From contig NZ_CP150145.1 of the NCBI RefSeq assembly GCF_037963835.1, positions 806,001 to 870,000 of the forward strand: a DNA stretch of 64,000 bases, written 5' to 3'. This document shows positions 1 through 8,777 of the stretch, piece by piece. The notes beneath the pieces were generated by a model. The model made no database searches. It was not told the origin of the DNA and saw only the letters and a program-made list of their open reading frames with translations. Both the position numbers and the translations under genes were made by a program. Source of the stretch: Paenibacillus sp. FSL H8-0332. Lineage in GTDB: Bacteria > Bacillota > Bacilli > Paenibacillales > Paenibacillaceae. Every line of letters starts with the position of its first letter. The first letter of the stretch is position 1.

Positions 1-546
1 CACTACAATATAGGAGAAGCCTACGAGCAGCTTGCGGATATAGGGCAGGTTGTATTCGCCGCTATCGCCATCCAGCAGATGGGTACTGACAATATCTGAT
101 TCGCCCTGATACATGGCAATGAGGCTGTCAAGACTGCCCGCATAGGAACGGAGCGGGCGGGTGGAGGGCAGGGTCCGCTCCAGATGGGTCGCCAGAATAT
201 CAAGTGACATATCCTGTCCGGTAATGACTACATGTACACCGCTGCTCTTCATGCTGTGCGGCGGCGGGGAGGCGAAGGCCTGATAAGGCGCGGCGAACGG
301 GGCTGTCTGCTGCGCCTGCGGCAGTGCAGCCTCGGTCAGCCCGTCCCCGGGCAGCGGATGGGCAGAAGGCCCGCTGTTGCGGGAATTCTGCTTGTACCTC
401 TCCAGATCAGAGAGGTCAACCCGCATCTGCTTGCCGACACGGTAAGAGGGCAACTCGCCCTTTTTAATGAGATCATAGACCTTGAGCTTGGAGATTTTGA
501 GCAGCCTGGCGATTTCCTCGGTTGTATAGGAAGTATTCTCGGTCAT
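1..546 (-). CDS. HTH regulator with periplasmic-binding-protein-like domain (partial, C-terminus cut)
   Basis: The reading frame runs without a stop from an ATG at 546 (reverse strand) to the window edge, giving 182 residues with the C-terminus missing. Residues about 6-52 form an excisionase/MerR-type DNA-binding domain (TTEEIARLLKISKLKVYDLI, then a wing containing SYRVGKQMRV). After a Pro/Ala-rich linker (about 58-98) a second domain begins (VHVVITGQDMSLDILATHLE) and resembles the binding-protein-like domain of regulators often found beside molybdate/tungstate transporters. GGAGGG lies 5-10 bases upstream of the ATG. Family knowledge suggests a ligand-sensing transcription factor, perhaps for an oxyanion; the neighbours that would prove this are outside the window. 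Domain assignment is moderate, ligand is inference. Confidence 0.75.
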   Translation of the reverse strand, partial: MTENTSYTTEEIARLLKISKLKVYDLIKKGELPSYRVGKQMRVDLSDLERYKQNSRNSGPSAHPLPGDGLTEAALPQAQQTAPFAAPYQAFASPPPHSMKSSGVHVVITGQDMSLDILATHLERTLPSTRPLRSYAGSLDSLIAMYQGESDIVSTHLLDGDSGEYNLPYIRKLLVGFSYIVV

Positions 547-685
547 GTATTGTACCCTCCTGGGGGATGGACTGCGGCAGATTCACAAATAGCCATATTA
601 GGATAGCCTTATTATGCTCAAGACTACCTTATTTTGTGAACCTGTGCAATCCGGGGAAGGCCCGGGAGAGAAGAGGGCAGAGACC

Positions 686-1477
686 CTAATAGGTCATATG
701 CCGGTCCGTCTTCGCCTGCTGCACATCGGATAGCCCAATCAGCTCTGAGACGGTAACGAACTGGAAACCCTGCTTCTTAAGCGCAGGCAGAATAATCTTC
801 AGTGCTTCCTTCGTCTGCGACGGCCCGTGGACATGGTCATGGAACAGGACAATATCGCCGCTCCTGGCATTGCGGATGACCCGGTTTGAGATGTTCCAGA
901 CGCCAGGGCGGTTCCAGTCGCGGGTGTCCTGATGCCAGGACCACAGTACGGGCTTCAGGCCCATGCTGTTGGACACATCGATCAAGGTCTCATCGTACAT
1001 TCCGCCCGGCGGTCTGAACAGGCTGCTGTGTCTGCCGGATATCTTCATAATTTCCTTCTCCGTCAGCGCAAGCTCCTTCTGAATCTGCTCCCCGGAGATC
1101 GGTCTTTTGAAATAGACATGATTATAAGTATGGTTCGCCAGCTCATGTCCTTCACTAATCACGCGTCTGGCTACATCGGGATAAGCGGCGATCCGCTTGC
1201 CAATTGCAAAAAACGTGCATTTCGCTTGATACTCATGCAGCACCTCCAGAATGCTGTCCGTCTCCAGAGGGTCCGGGCCGTCATCGAAGGTCAGCGCAAT
1301 CACCTTCTGGCTGGTGCGCACTTCCCAGATCATATCGCCGCGCTCCTCATAGTAGTAGCGGTTTTTTGCCTTGTTCGGACTGCCCAGGGCCAGATCGGAA
1401 GGGCTGTACATCAGCGCCAGTGCTGCAAGAACTGCGGCGGTCAATCGGGTGACTGTTCTCATGGCTCTCAGATTCAC
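686..1477 (-). CDS. Polysaccharide deacetylase (NodB domain), exported
   Basis: This 263-residue protein has all five NodB motifs: TFDDGPD (metal/base Asp65-Asp66), the HxxxH zinc pair in ANHTYNH (His116, His120), RPPGG (Arg155), DTRDW (Asp184) and LFHDH (His213). The family removes N- or O-acetyl groups from peptidoglycan, chitin-like or other surface glycans. A short basic N-terminus followed by a hydrophobic stretch (about residues 9-24) indicates a signal peptide or anchor, so it acts outside the membrane. The GTG start at 1477 has no good ribosome site; ATG at 1462 (residue 6) is an alternative. Divergent from the dNTPase gene. Substrate is not decidable from sequence; PdaA/PdaB-like spore-cortex or vegetative wall roles are both possible. 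Confidence 0.88.
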   Translation of the reverse strand: MNLRAMRTVTRLTAAVLAALALMYSPSDLALGSPNKAKNRYYYEERGDMIWEVRTSQKVIALTFDDGPDPLETDSILEVLHEYQAKCTFFAIGKRIAAYPDVARRVISEGHELANHTYNHVYFKRPISGEQIQKELALTEKEIMKISGRHSSLFRPPGGMYDETLIDVSNSMGLKPVLWSWHQDTRDWNRPGVWNISNRVIRNARSGDIVLFHDHVHGPSQTKEALKIILPALKKQGFQFVTVSELIGLSDVQQAKTDRHMTY

Positions 1478-1586
1478 TCCACACTTGTTTTTATAAGCGG
1501 TTCCTGCTGCTTAAGTCTTAGAATGCTCTATCCCCCTTGGTTGCTATGCATTTATAGCAGCCCGCAGGGCGATTTGCATTTTAGAG

Positions 1587-1615
1587 TGAAAGTTCCGGCG
1601 GAAATGACTTATAAT
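1587..1615 (+). promoter_or_regulatory. Candidate SigA promoter of the dNTPase gene
   Basis: A perfect -10 box TATAAT lies at 1610-1615 with a weak -35 (TGAAAG-like, about 1588-1593). Transcription from about 1622 would exclude the in-frame ATG at 1604 and supports the start codon at 1655. Confidence 0.5.
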
Positions 1616-1654
1616 AAGTTACTAAATACAGATCAAGGAATAGGGGCAGCGGAG

Positions 1655-3064
1655 ATGACACTGATTGAACAAAGAGAGCATAGACAATATCCCGAAATCA
1701 CGAAGCTGGAGACCTCCAGAGCCGCATATGAACGCGACTATTCGCGTCTGATCCATTCGCCGACCTTCCGGCGGCTGCAGGGCAAATCTCAGGTGTTCGG
1801 AGCCGGAACCGGGGATTACTACCGGACACGCCTGACCCACTCGCTGGAGGTGGCACAGATTGCCCGTGAAGCGGCCAAGAGCCTGCTGCGTTCTTACCCG
1901 GAAGTAGAGACAGGAGCTGCAGAGAATCCGGGCCTGGTCATTGACCCCGAGGTGGTGGAATGTGCGGCAATCGCCCATGACTTCGGACATCCTCCATTTG
2001 GGCATAAGGGAGAAGAGGTGCTGGACAACCTGCTGGAGAAGCTGGTGACCCGCAAGACGGTGGAGGCAGTGGCCAAGTCCGGCGCAGGTCCTGTTCAGCA
2101 GCAGACGATTCATGAGAGCATGAAGCGCAAATATGAGCATTTTGAAGGCAACGCCCATAACTTCCGCCTGATTATGTTTCTGGAGAAGCGTGAGAATATC
2201 GACGGCCTGAACCTCTCGGACGCGGTGCTGCTGGGCATTAACAAATATCCTTTTCCCGGGACGGTGCTGAAGAAGGGGATGTATCTGCACGAATGGGAGT
2301 ATATCCACGAGATCCGCACCCAGTGGGGAATTCCGGCAGGCAAAAAGACGCTGGAAGCGCAGCTGATGGACCTGTGTGACGATATTGCTTATTCGGCGCA
2401 TGACCTGGAGGACGGCATTAAGGCCGGTAAGATTGAGGTGCATGAGCATTTCATGCATGACGACTACATCCAGCGGCTGATTGTGGAGAAAATCACCACG
2501 CTTGAGGATGCCTTCTGGTCCGGCTGGAACAAGTCCGCGATCCGCTTCAAGGTGGAGGAGGTGCTGAGTTCATTCCTTCGGGTCTGGAAGGAGAAAATGC
2601 CTACCTGTGAGAATGACTATTCCCGCACCCGCCGTGAAGTCAAGGCCTATTGGGTCAGTACCTTTGTCGCCAGCCTCGGCGTGATCGGGGACGGGGACTG
2701 GAAGAAGGTTACCTTCATTAAGGAAGGCAGGGAGGATGAGGACATGCTGCGGACCGTTAGTGTGCTCAAAAGCTTCGCCTGGGTAACGATGATCCGCGAT
2801 TTGCGCGTACAACGTCTGCAGAAACGAAGCGAGTGGATACTGCGGCGGCTGTGGGAGGCATTCCTTGATCCAGAGACATCCCGGAGCATTATCCCATCGG
2901 ACTGGCTGCAGCGGTTCGAGAAGGACCAGAAGTCGGCGAAGCCGATCTGGACCTGGGAGCATATGGTGACCGATTATATCGCCGGAATGACCGATGCTTT
3001 TGCCGAGAAAATCTACAATGAGCTGTACGGGCTTAAGGTTGGTTCGATTTACGATCTGGATTAG
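1655..3064 (+). CDS. dgt: HD-domain deoxynucleotide triphosphohydrolase (dGTPase-like)
   Basis: The 469-residue product belongs to the dGTP triphosphohydrolase family, which splits dNTPs into nucleoside and tripolyphosphate and trims the dNTP pool in the cytoplasm. The HD metal-site residues are visible: RLTHSLEVAQIAR (His62), AAIAHDFGHPPFGH (His108-Asp109) and LCDDIAYSAHDLED (Asp242/243). The conserved N-terminal YSRLIHSPTFRRLQGKSQV stretch is also present. The frame is open far upstream, but that part is the shadow of the deacetylase gene. ATG at 1655 has AGGGG 8 bases upstream and sits downstream of the TATAAT at 1610, so I take it as the start. It appears to be a single-gene unit, followed by the SigD promoter of the chemoreceptor. 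Exact dNTP preference cannot be read from sequence. Confidence 0.9.
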   Translation: MTLIEQREHRQYPEITKLETSRAAYERDYSRLIHSPTFRRLQGKSQVFGAGTGDYYRTRLTHSLEVAQIAREAAKSLLRSYPEVETGAAENPGLVIDPEVVECAAIAHDFGHPPFGHKGEEVLDNLLEKLVTRKTVEAVAKSGAGPVQQQTIHESMKRKYEHFEGNAHNFRLIMFLEKRENIDGLNLSDAVLLGINKYPFPGTVLKKGMYLHEWEYIHEIRTQWGIPAGKKTLEAQLMDLCDDIAYSAHDLEDGIKAGKIEVHEHFMHDDYIQRLIVEKITTLEDAFWSGWNKSAIRFKVEEVLSSFLRVWKEKMPTCENDYSRTRREVKAYWVSTFVASLGVIGDGDWKKVTFIKEGREDEDMLRTVSVLKSFAWVTMIRDLRVQRLQKRSEWILRRLWEAFLDPETSRSIIPSDWLQRFEKDQKSAKPIWTWEHMVTDYIAGMTDAFAEKIYNELYGLKVGSIYDLD

Positions 3065-3136
3065 ACCTATATAGTAGAACCTTTACCTGTCCGCCGTTTG
3101 GGCTGGCAGGTAAAACCTTACATCGAGAGAAACATG

Positions 3137-3164
3137 TAAATTTTTAACCGACTGTTGCCGACAT
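3137..3164 (+). promoter_or_regulatory. SigD-type (motility) promoter for the chemoreceptor
   Basis: TAAA at 3137-3140 is followed after 16 bases by GCCGACAT (3157-3164). The Bacillus SigD consensus is TAAA-N14-16-GCCGATAT, so only one base differs. It sits about 100 bases upstream of a methyl-accepting chemotaxis protein, the classic SigD target. Confidence 0.75.
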
Positions 3165-3265
3165 AGTACATGTAACCTATTTTTTTTTGCTTTTTTTATG
3201 AAAATAAATGAAATCAGATGGAAAATGGTGTAAACATCCAGACATTATCAAGGGGGCACACAGGT

Positions 3266-5050
3266 GTGGGTATAGGTCAGCGACTGAAGGAGTTGTTAGG
3301 AAAAGGGAGGAAGGGAGCAGACAAGGAGCAGCAGGCAAGTCTATTCCGGGGCAGAAAAAGCATCGGCTCCAAGATAGCCTACGGTTATGCGGCTCTGGCT
3401 GTATTCGTTATGATCAGCGGCGGGGTTTCGCTCTATCAAATGAACAATATGCAGAAGAACACCGGGAACATTATTAAAAATATCATTCCCGAGCTGAACA
3501 AAATACACAATGTCAATTACCTCACAGAGCATGTTATGGCCCTTAGCCTGCAGCATATCCTGAGCACTGACAACGCGGACAAAAACGCGCTTGCGGAAGA
3601 GCGGTCCAAATTTATCGGCAAAGTAGCGGGTACTTTTAAGGAATATAAAGCCAATCTGAAAGGAGAGCAGGAGCTGAAGCAATTACAGTCGCTCGTCGGG
3701 AAATGGGGTGAGTTCTTGACTGTCAACAATCAGGCGATCCTGCTCAGCAGCTCAAATGACGAGAAATTAGCCCTGGAGGTATCGCGGAAAGGGATTGACG
3801 CTTTTAATTCCATGCAGGTAGATCTGGATGCGCTGGTGGCGCACAGCCAGAAGGATGCTGAGGATGAGGGCAAGGTTTCCACGGATATTTTTAATACCTC
3901 CGGGAGAATGAATATTGGGACTGTGCTGATTGTCCTGATCGTTATCGGTTTGGTGAACATGTTCATCCGCAGAACGATCGTCAACCCGCTGAAGAAGGTA
4001 ACGAAGCAGCTGCAGCAGATCTCAAGCGGGGATCTGACGGCAGAGGAGACACTGATTGGCAACAAGGATGAGATTGGTCTGCTGGCTACAACCGTGAATG
4101 AAACGAACCGCACGCTGCTCGAAATGGTCAGCCAGATCCGAAATGTATCGAGGATTATTTCGGAGCAGGGCGATGAGCTGATGCATACGATTGCCGATAC
4201 CAAGGAGGGCAGCAGCCAGATCGCACTGACGATGGAAGAGCTGGCCTCAGCCTCCGGCAGCCAGGCCGAAGCAGCAGTGGATGCCTCCAAGGCGGTAGAG
4301 GAGTTAAATGCGTTAATCGAGAATTTTGCGGGCAGAGGTACGGATCTCTCCAATCATTCAGAGCAGGTCCGGCAAAAGGGCGAAAAAGGCCGGGCGCTTA
4401 TGGAAAGCTCCGTGGCGCAGATGAACGAGATTGCCGATGCAGTCTCGCAGTCTATGGGCACCGTTGAAGAGCTGAACCGCAAGAATGAAGGCATCTTCCA
4501 TCTGGTGGGGGCCATCCGGAGCATCTCGGAGCAGACCCATCTGCTGGCGATCAATGCCGCCATTGAAGCGGCACGGGCTGGTGACAGCGGACGCGGCTTC
4601 GCGGTTGTCGCACAGGAAGTACGGAAGCTGTCGGAGGATGTGCAGCGGACGGTCTCGGAGATTACAGAGATTACGCAGGGTATCCAGCTCGACTCCAGAA
4701 CCATGGTAGAGCAGCTGCGCGGCGGAGTAGCCAAGACCGAGCAAGGCAGCCGGCAGATTGTGGAGACCGGGGATGCCTTGGCTGAAATCAACGGCTCGGT
4801 CCGTATGATGGCGGTGACCATCGATGAGATGGGCCAGGACCTGCAGCAAATGACCGGTGCCAGCGAGACCATGAATGAGTTCAGCCAGCATATCTCGGCA
4901 CTCTCCCAGCAATCGGCGGCAGGTGTCGAAGAGACCTCTGCTTCTGCGCATGAGCAGCTCAGCTCAACCACCGCCGTGGCTAACGGCATCGCGGAGCTGA
5001 AGCTGCTGCTTACGGAGCTCCGGGAGTCGGTTAGCCGATTTAAGGTGTGA
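3266..5050 (+). CDS. Methyl-accepting chemotaxis protein
   Basis: A transmembrane chemoreceptor that senses extracellular ligands and signals to CheA/CheW. Start chosen at GTG 3266, with AGGGGG at 3251-3256 (9-base spacing). ATG 3218 in the same frame lacks a ribosome site. From the GTG (594 residues): cytoplasmic basic lead, TM1 about 37-57, a helical extracellular sensor about 60-212 (four-helix-bundle type), TM2 about 217-234 ([18 protein letters not shown]), HAMP about 235-287, then the coiled-coil signalling domain. The highly conserved hairpin tip is present ([19 protein letters not shown], then [14 protein letters not shown]). No CheR/CheB-tethering pentapeptide is seen at the C-terminus. 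Ligand unknown. Transcription from the SigD promoter at 3137 would tie it to the flagellar regulon. Confidence 0.93.
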   Translation: MGIGQRLKELLGKGRKGADKEQQASLFRGRKSIGSKIAYGYAALAVFVMISGGVSLYQMNNMQKNTGNIIKNIIPELNKIHNVNYLTEHVMALSLQHILSTDNADKNALAEERSKFIGKVAGTFKEYKANLKGEQELKQLQSLVGKWGEFLTVNNQAILLSSSNDEKLALEVSRKGIDAFNSMQVDLDALVAHSQKDAEDEGKVSTDIFNTSGRMNIGTVLIVLIVIGLVNMFIRRTIVNPLKKVTKQLQQISSGDLTAEETLIGNKDEIGLLATTVNETNRTLLEMVSQIRNVSRIISEQGDELMHTIADTKEGSSQIALTMEELASASGSQAEAAVDASKAVEELNALIENFAGRGTDLSNHSEQVRQKGEKGRALMESSVAQMNEIADAVSQSMGTVEELNRKNEGIFHLVGAIRSISEQTHLLAINAAIEAARAGDSGRGFAVVAQEVRKLSEDVQRTVSEITEITQGIQLDSRTMVEQLRGGVAKTEQGSRQIVETGDALAEINGSVRMMAVTIDEMGQDLQQMTGASETMNEFSQHISALSQQSAAGVEETSASAHEQLSSTTAVANGIAELKLLLTELRESVSRFKV

Positions 5051-5055
5051 GGGGG

Positions 5056-5264
5056 ATAGATTGAACTTTAAGACTTCTGGGCGGCGATGTCGGCCGTAAC
5101 TGCGGTGATATTTGGACTTACGGTCGCTGTTGTTCCCGGATTTCTTGATTTGAACCGCAGTAGCGGTTGAAATCCGGGAACAAAGGCGGACGCTACCGCT
5201 CCTACAGTTCCAAATATCCCCTCCGTTACTCTCATCTAGATGTGGTACTTCAAGTTCAATCTAT
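5056..5264. repeat. Dispersed palindromic element, copy A
   Basis: A 209-bp element bounded by a 13-bp inverted repeat (ATAGATTGAACTT at 5056, complement at 5252). It has a nested core palindrome: TTGTTCCCGGATTTC (5130-5144) pairs with 5169-5183, around an inner ACCGC/GCGGT hairpin. The right flank carries GGCGGACGCTACCGCTCC. It is homologous to copies at 18846-18980 (inverted) and 26461-26676. No open reading frame of its own. It lies between the chemoreceptor stop and its terminator. Confidence 0.85.
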
Positions 5265-5283
5265 TTGGTGATGGAAGTATAAC

Positions 5284-5320
5284 AAGAGCCTCTGCGTAGT
5301 TCAGCAGAGGCTCTTTATTA
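5284..5320 (+). terminator. Rho-independent terminator downstream of the chemoreceptor
   Basis: AAGAGCCTCTGC (5284-5295), 8-base loop, GCAGAGGCTCTT (5304-5315), then TTATTA. A perfect 12-bp stem. Confidence 0.85.
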
Positions 5321-5322
5321 TG

Positions 5323-5354
5323 CGTGAATACGTGAATACGTGAATACGTGAATC
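5323..5354. repeat. Short tandem repeat, 8-bp unit x4
   Basis: CGTGAATA occurs three times in direct tandem, with a fourth unit ending in C, immediately after the terminator. Confidence 0.85.
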
Positions 5355-5471
5355 ACTGAATGAACTGAATTGCTGAAATTAGTTGAAAGAGTTGAATGAG
5401 CTGAGCATGTATCGACATGTGGGTGCTGGTGATGCTAATGCTGGTGGTGATGCTGTTGTACTGATACTGAT

Positions 5472-5531
5472 GCTGGTGCTGGTGCTGGTGCTGGTGCTGG
5501 TGCTGGTGCTGGTGCTAGTGCTAGTGCTAAT
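5472..5531. repeat. Hexanucleotide microsatellite GCTGGT
   Basis: Seven exact GCTGGT units (5472-5513), then two GCTAGT and one GCTAAT. Weakly related GGTGATGCT sequence precedes it. The open frames across it (Leu-Val on plus, Ala-Pro on minus) are by-products of the repeat and have no ribosome site. Confidence 0.9.
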
Positions 5532-5539
5532 GAGTCCGC

Positions 5540-5728
5540 TTGGAATCCTGCACAATTTGCAACATTTACCTGATCAATATGAGGTGAATGAGAGATTGTT
5601 GCACAAATGTCAGCAATTCTTCTCCAGTTGGCAGATGAACGGGACAATTCCTGCATTTCATGCAACATTCCGCTAGAATAGCCCAAATTGGCGATACCCG
5701 AGTTGCAATATGTGCAACATTTGGCCGC
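5540..5728. repeat. Degenerate TTGCA-rich intergenic repeat tract
   Basis: Short related segments recur: GCACAATTTGCAACATTT near 5550, TTGTTGCACAAATG near 5597, TTTCATGCAACATTCC near 5656 and TGCAATATGTGCAACATTT near 5704. No credible gene. The tract looks like diverged copies of a small palindromic word (TTGCA/TGCAA). Confidence 0.55.
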
Positions 5729-5788
5729 AAGGGACCGTTAGAACTCTAAACTGTGAGTCTGCGAGGTAACAAAATTGCCATTACTCAA

Positions 5789-5945
5789 CCAAACCCCTAG
5801 CTCGCCAACCCACCGACGCACCAAGCTATGACCTGCCAGCCGACCAACTAGCCGCCAACCCGCCAAGCTACGGCCTGCCAGCCAACCCGCCAAGCTACGG
5901 CCTTGCCTGCCAACCCCCTAGCTCTCCAACCCGCCAGCTCAGCCG
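5789..5945. repeat. Degenerate 27-28 bp tandem repeats
   Basis: The unit GCCAACCCGCCAAGCTACGG plus CCTGCCA is repeated almost exactly at about 5852 and 5879, with eroded copies on both sides. The strand is strongly C-rich. It lies immediately downstream of the stop of the dehydrogenase gene. No coding potential with a ribosome site was seen in this roughly 900-base gap. Confidence 0.7.
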
Positions 5946-5955
5946 CCCAAGCCCC

Positions 5956-6912
5956 CTAGTACTGGCGGCTATAATCCACCAGGTTGCGCGAAGGCTTGCC
6001 GGATTCCAGATAGGCCTGCATGTTCTCCACGAAGATGTCGACCACCCGGTCGGCATAGCGGTCAGTTACCCCGGCACAGTGAGGGGTGATGATTACCTGC
6101 TCCATGCCCCATAGCGGGTGGTCCTCCGGCAGCGGCTCGGTCTCGAAGACATCGAGGCCCGCCCCGGCTAGCTGACCGCTGTTCAGTGCAGCGATCAGAT
6201 CGTCCGTATGCGTGGTCACGCCACGGCCAATATTAATATAGTAGGCCCCCTGCTTGCAGGCGGAGAAGACCTCAGCATCGAACAGCCCGCGGGTTTCGTC
6301 GGTTAGCGGCAGGGTGTTGACCACGAAGTCCGCCTCGCGGACGGAGTCCTTCAGCTCCCCGGTGGTGAAGATCTGGTCGAAGCTCTCTACCGTCCGTCCG
6401 GATCGGCTGACTCCGATCGTCTTCATCCGGAAGGCTTTGGCGATTCTGGCGGTCTCGCTGCCGATAGCACCGGTTCCGGCGATGACGATCGTCTTGCCGG
6501 TCAGCTCGCTCTCCTGCCCGTCCGAGTGCCAGCGGCGGTTCTGCTGGTTGCGGATATTCGTGTGCATATTCCGCGTGAACATTAGCATGAAGCTGAGGAT
6601 GACAGCGGTAATCGGCTGCGCATGCACGCCGCTGGCGTTCGTCAGCAGAATTTCGCGTTCCTTCAAGCCCTCCAGCGGAAGCTTCTCTACTCCGGCGGAC
6701 CAGGCTTGTACCCAGCGGAGCGGCGAGCCCTGGCGCAGCACGGTGTCACGGATGCCTTTGCCCCAGCCGATAATAATCTCTGCGCCGGAGAGCAGCTCCA
6801 GATCAGGGTTCCTGGAATCTCCAAGGGTAAGGGTGTACTCTGGTGCAGCGGCGCGGATCAGCTCCTGCTGAGCGGCTGACAGCTGCTGCATACAAACGAT
6901 GGATTTAGTCAT
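5956..6912 (-). CDS. D-isomer-specific 2-hydroxyacid dehydrogenase family protein
   Basis: A 318-residue NAD(P)-dependent oxidoreductase of the family that interconverts 2-keto acids and D-2-hydroxy acids. The Rossmann fingerprint GTGAIG is at 146-151. The catalytic triad motifs are present: Arg230 in NIGRG, the Glu of DVFETEPL (about 257-259) and His278 in TPHCAG. GAGGGAACCAAC lies just upstream of the ATG. Substrate cannot be fixed: glyoxylate/hydroxypyruvate reductase-like and phosphoglycerate dehydrogenase-like members share these motifs, but the regulatory ACT domain of SerA is absent. It stands alone, reading away from the divergent RNA phosphodiesterase gene. Confidence 0.88.
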   Translation of the reverse strand: MTKSIVCMQQLSAAQQELIRAAAPEYTLTLGDSRNPDLELLSGAEIIIGWGKGIRDTVLRQGSPLRWVQAWSAGVEKLPLEGLKEREILLTNASGVHAQPITAVILSFMLMFTRNMHTNIRNQQNRRWHSDGQESELTGKTIVIAGTGAIGSETARIAKAFRMKTIGVSRSGRTVESFDQIFTTGELKDSVREADFVVNTLPLTDETRGLFDAEVFSACKQGAYYINIGRGVTTHTDDLIAALNSGQLAGAGLDVFETEPLPEDHPLWGMEQVIITPHCAGVTDRYADRVVDIFVENMQAYLESGKPSRNLVDYSRQY

Positions 6913-7002
6913 GTTGGTTCCCTCCTGTTCTACATTTCAGTAGAGAAATAGACGATAAGTATAGATAAGCATAACAAATCTGCCTGGAAAGGTGAAATTC
7001 GC

Positions 7003-7614
7003 ATGAGTCATTTGGACCCGGAGCAAGAAGTGGAGCGCCTGTTCGTTGCGGTGCCGCTGCCTGATACGCTGCTTGAATATCTGAAGAATGAGTCTGCCCG
7101 TGTGTCGTCAAGACTTAAATTTGCCAGATGGACACATTTCAAAGATTTCCATATTACGCTGCAATTTCTTGGAGATACCTCCAGGGAAAATATTCCATCT
7201 CTCTATGAGGCACTATGGAAGGTTGCGCGCTCAAGTAAAGGCTTTCAGCTGAAGCTCGGCGAATGGGGCACCTTCGGTCTTCCAGACTCGCCAAGAGTGC
7301 TTTGGGCCGGGGTTTCCGGCGAATTGGAGCCGCTGAAGGAGCTACAGCAAAGGGTGGTTTCTGCAACCCTTCCTCTAGGATATACTCCAGAGATGCGAAC
7401 GTACAATCCCCATTTGACAGTAGCCCGCAAATATCGCGGAGAAGATCCGTTTACGCTGGAGCAGCTGGAAAATTTACGGATGGACACCAAGCCCTCGGGC
7501 CAATTACTTCCAGACATAGGCTGGACGGTAGATGCTTTTGTGGTGTATGCTACCAGGATGCATGCCATTCCTATGTATGAAATGACTGAAAAATTTACAT
7601 TTTTCTCAACATAA
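7003..7614 (+). CDS. thpR: RNA 2',3'-cyclic phosphodiesterase (LigT/ThpR family)
   Basis: The 203-residue protein carries both HxT motifs of the 2H phosphoesterase superfamily: HITLQFLG (His50, Thr52) and HLTVARK (His137, Thr139). The family hydrolyses 2',3'-cyclic phosphate ends of RNA to 2'-phosphate in the cytoplasm, and in bacteria was first noticed as a tRNA-splicing-like ligase. Length matches the usual 180-200 residues. The ATG at 7003 follows GGAAAGGTGA. It is divergent from the 2-hydroxyacid dehydrogenase gene, with no operon partner. The biological role of ThpR in bacteria remains unclear, so only the biochemical activity is supported. Confidence 0.88.
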   Translation: MSHLDPEQEVERLFVAVPLPDTLLEYLKNESARVSSRLKFARWTHFKDFHITLQFLGDTSRENIPSLYEALWKVARSSKGFQLKLGEWGTFGLPDSPRVLWAGVSGELEPLKELQQRVVSATLPLGYTPEMRTYNPHLTVARKYRGEDPFTLEQLENLRMDTKPSGQLLPDIGWTVDAFVVYATRMHAIPMYEMTEKFTFFST

Positions 7615-7690
7615 ATCGACAAGAAAGTTTTCAAAGCTTCCATTTTCGGTTACATACAATAGGAATGTGCCGTAAAATAGGAGGTAAAAC

Positions 7691-8593
7691 ATGTTGATTT
7701 TCAAACAGAGCCGCTATATTGCGCTGCTGGTTGGTGTAATCCTAGTGTCTTTCTCAGCGATAAGTTTGATGAACCCCGAAGGATCTGCTGCTACCGGGGA
7801 GAATGTAATAGAAATGGGTAAGTTGAACTCTGCAAGCCACCAGTCTGTGGAGCAGCTTATTCCGCAAGCCGCATCCGTCCTGCACAGGACAAGCCATTCA
7901 GCCGCAATCCATACACCCATGCTCTACACCACAGCTGCCAAGCCTGTCCATACCTGGACCCGCACAGTGAGTGCAGGATGGTTAAGTCCCGAGAAGCTGC
8001 AGCGCAAGGATGCGCCTAAGCCGGCTTCCATTCTGACTAAGCCTAAGGTAACTGTGGTGAAAGCATCGCCGCCAGTGGCGCAAGCGCTGAGGATCGCGGC
8101 AACGGGGACGAAGAGTGTGAATGTAAGCAAAGCTGTAACTCAGCAACATCCCCCCGCAACATTGTTCTTCTCCCGGACCAAGCTACTACCCAAGGAGCAG
8201 CAAGCTGAAGCTACCTGGAGCTACGCCGTATCCGGAGAAGACCTGCATCTGCTGCAAAAAATCGTCATGGCAGAGGCAGAAGGCGAACCGTACAAGGGCA
8301 AAGTGGCAGTTGCCAACGTTGTTCTAAACCGGCTGCGGTCAGCCAATTTTCCCGACACGATTAGAGAAGTAATCTATCAGAAAAGGCAGTTCAGTCCTGT
8401 AGGCAATGGGCGTCTTAAGCGCGTCAAGCCAAATGCGGACAGCATTAAGGCTGTGAATGCAGCACTTATGGGGGTCAAAGAAGTTACAGATGATACGTAT
8501 TTTTTCCTGTCGCTGACGCTGGCACAGGATCTTACCGTGCATCATTCCCGGACACTCGCCAAGACCATCGGCAATCATACTTTCTATAAATAA
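7691..8593 (+). CDS. SleB/CwlJ-like cell-wall hydrolase
   Basis: A 300-residue exported protein. Residues about 9-31 form a signal peptide or anchor (hydrophobic run IALLVGVILVSFSAISLM), followed by a low-complexity basic/Ala-rich linker to about residue 180. The C-terminal domain (about 183-300) is a Hydrolase_2 domain: DLHLLQKIVMAEAEGEPYKG with the likely catalytic Glu, VAVANVVLNRL, and a terminal GNHTFYK. Family members are lytic transglycosylase-like enzymes that open spore cortex or vegetative peptidoglycan. There is no peptidoglycan-binding domain of the SleB type at the N-terminus. GGAGG precedes the ATG by 6 bases. Spore-germination versus vegetative role is undecided. Confidence 0.87.
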   Translation: MLIFKQSRYIALLVGVILVSFSAISLMNPEGSAATGENVIEMGKLNSASHQSVEQLIPQAASVLHRTSHSAAIHTPMLYTTAAKPVHTWTRTVSAGWLSPEKLQRKDAPKPASILTKPKVTVVKASPPVAQALRIAATGTKSVNVSKAVTQQHPPATLFFSRTKLLPKEQQAEATWSYAVSGEDLHLLQKIVMAEAEGEPYKGKVAVANVVLNRLRSANFPDTIREVIYQKRQFSPVGNGRLKRVKPNADSIKAVNAALMGVKEVTDDTYFFLSLTLAQDLTVHHSRTLAKTIGNHTFYK

Positions 8594-8707
8594 AAAAATC
8601 TCTATACATCAGACGCTATACGTCTATTCTATTACGCCCTTATGGTGTTACCGGCTGACGCAGCCACATCAGGGATATCGCTGGCTGCTATATCTTGTCA
8701 GCTCCGC

Positions 8708-8756
8708 GCAAAGAGCCTCCAAATCCAAGCTTACGGCTGGATTGGAGGCTCTTTGC
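8708..8756. terminator. Bidirectional terminator between convergent genes
   Basis: GCAAAGAGCCTCCAAATCCA (8708-8727) pairs with 8738-8756. T- and A-rich ends on both sides allow use by both the hydrolase gene and the converging glycosyltransferase gene. Confidence 0.85.
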
Positions 8757-8777
8757 AGTTCGGGTAGGGTAACCCGC

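Noticed and set aside
932-1654. N-terminal extension of the dNTPase frame
   Set aside because: It is the antisense shadow of the deacetylase gene; the promoter at 1587-1615 and the family start point place the start at 1655.
5383-5686. Leu-Val-rich (plus) and Ala-Pro-rich (minus) open frames over the GCTGGT repeat
   Set aside because: The repeat itself generates them; neither has a ribosome-binding site and the minus one needs a TTG start in repeat sequence.
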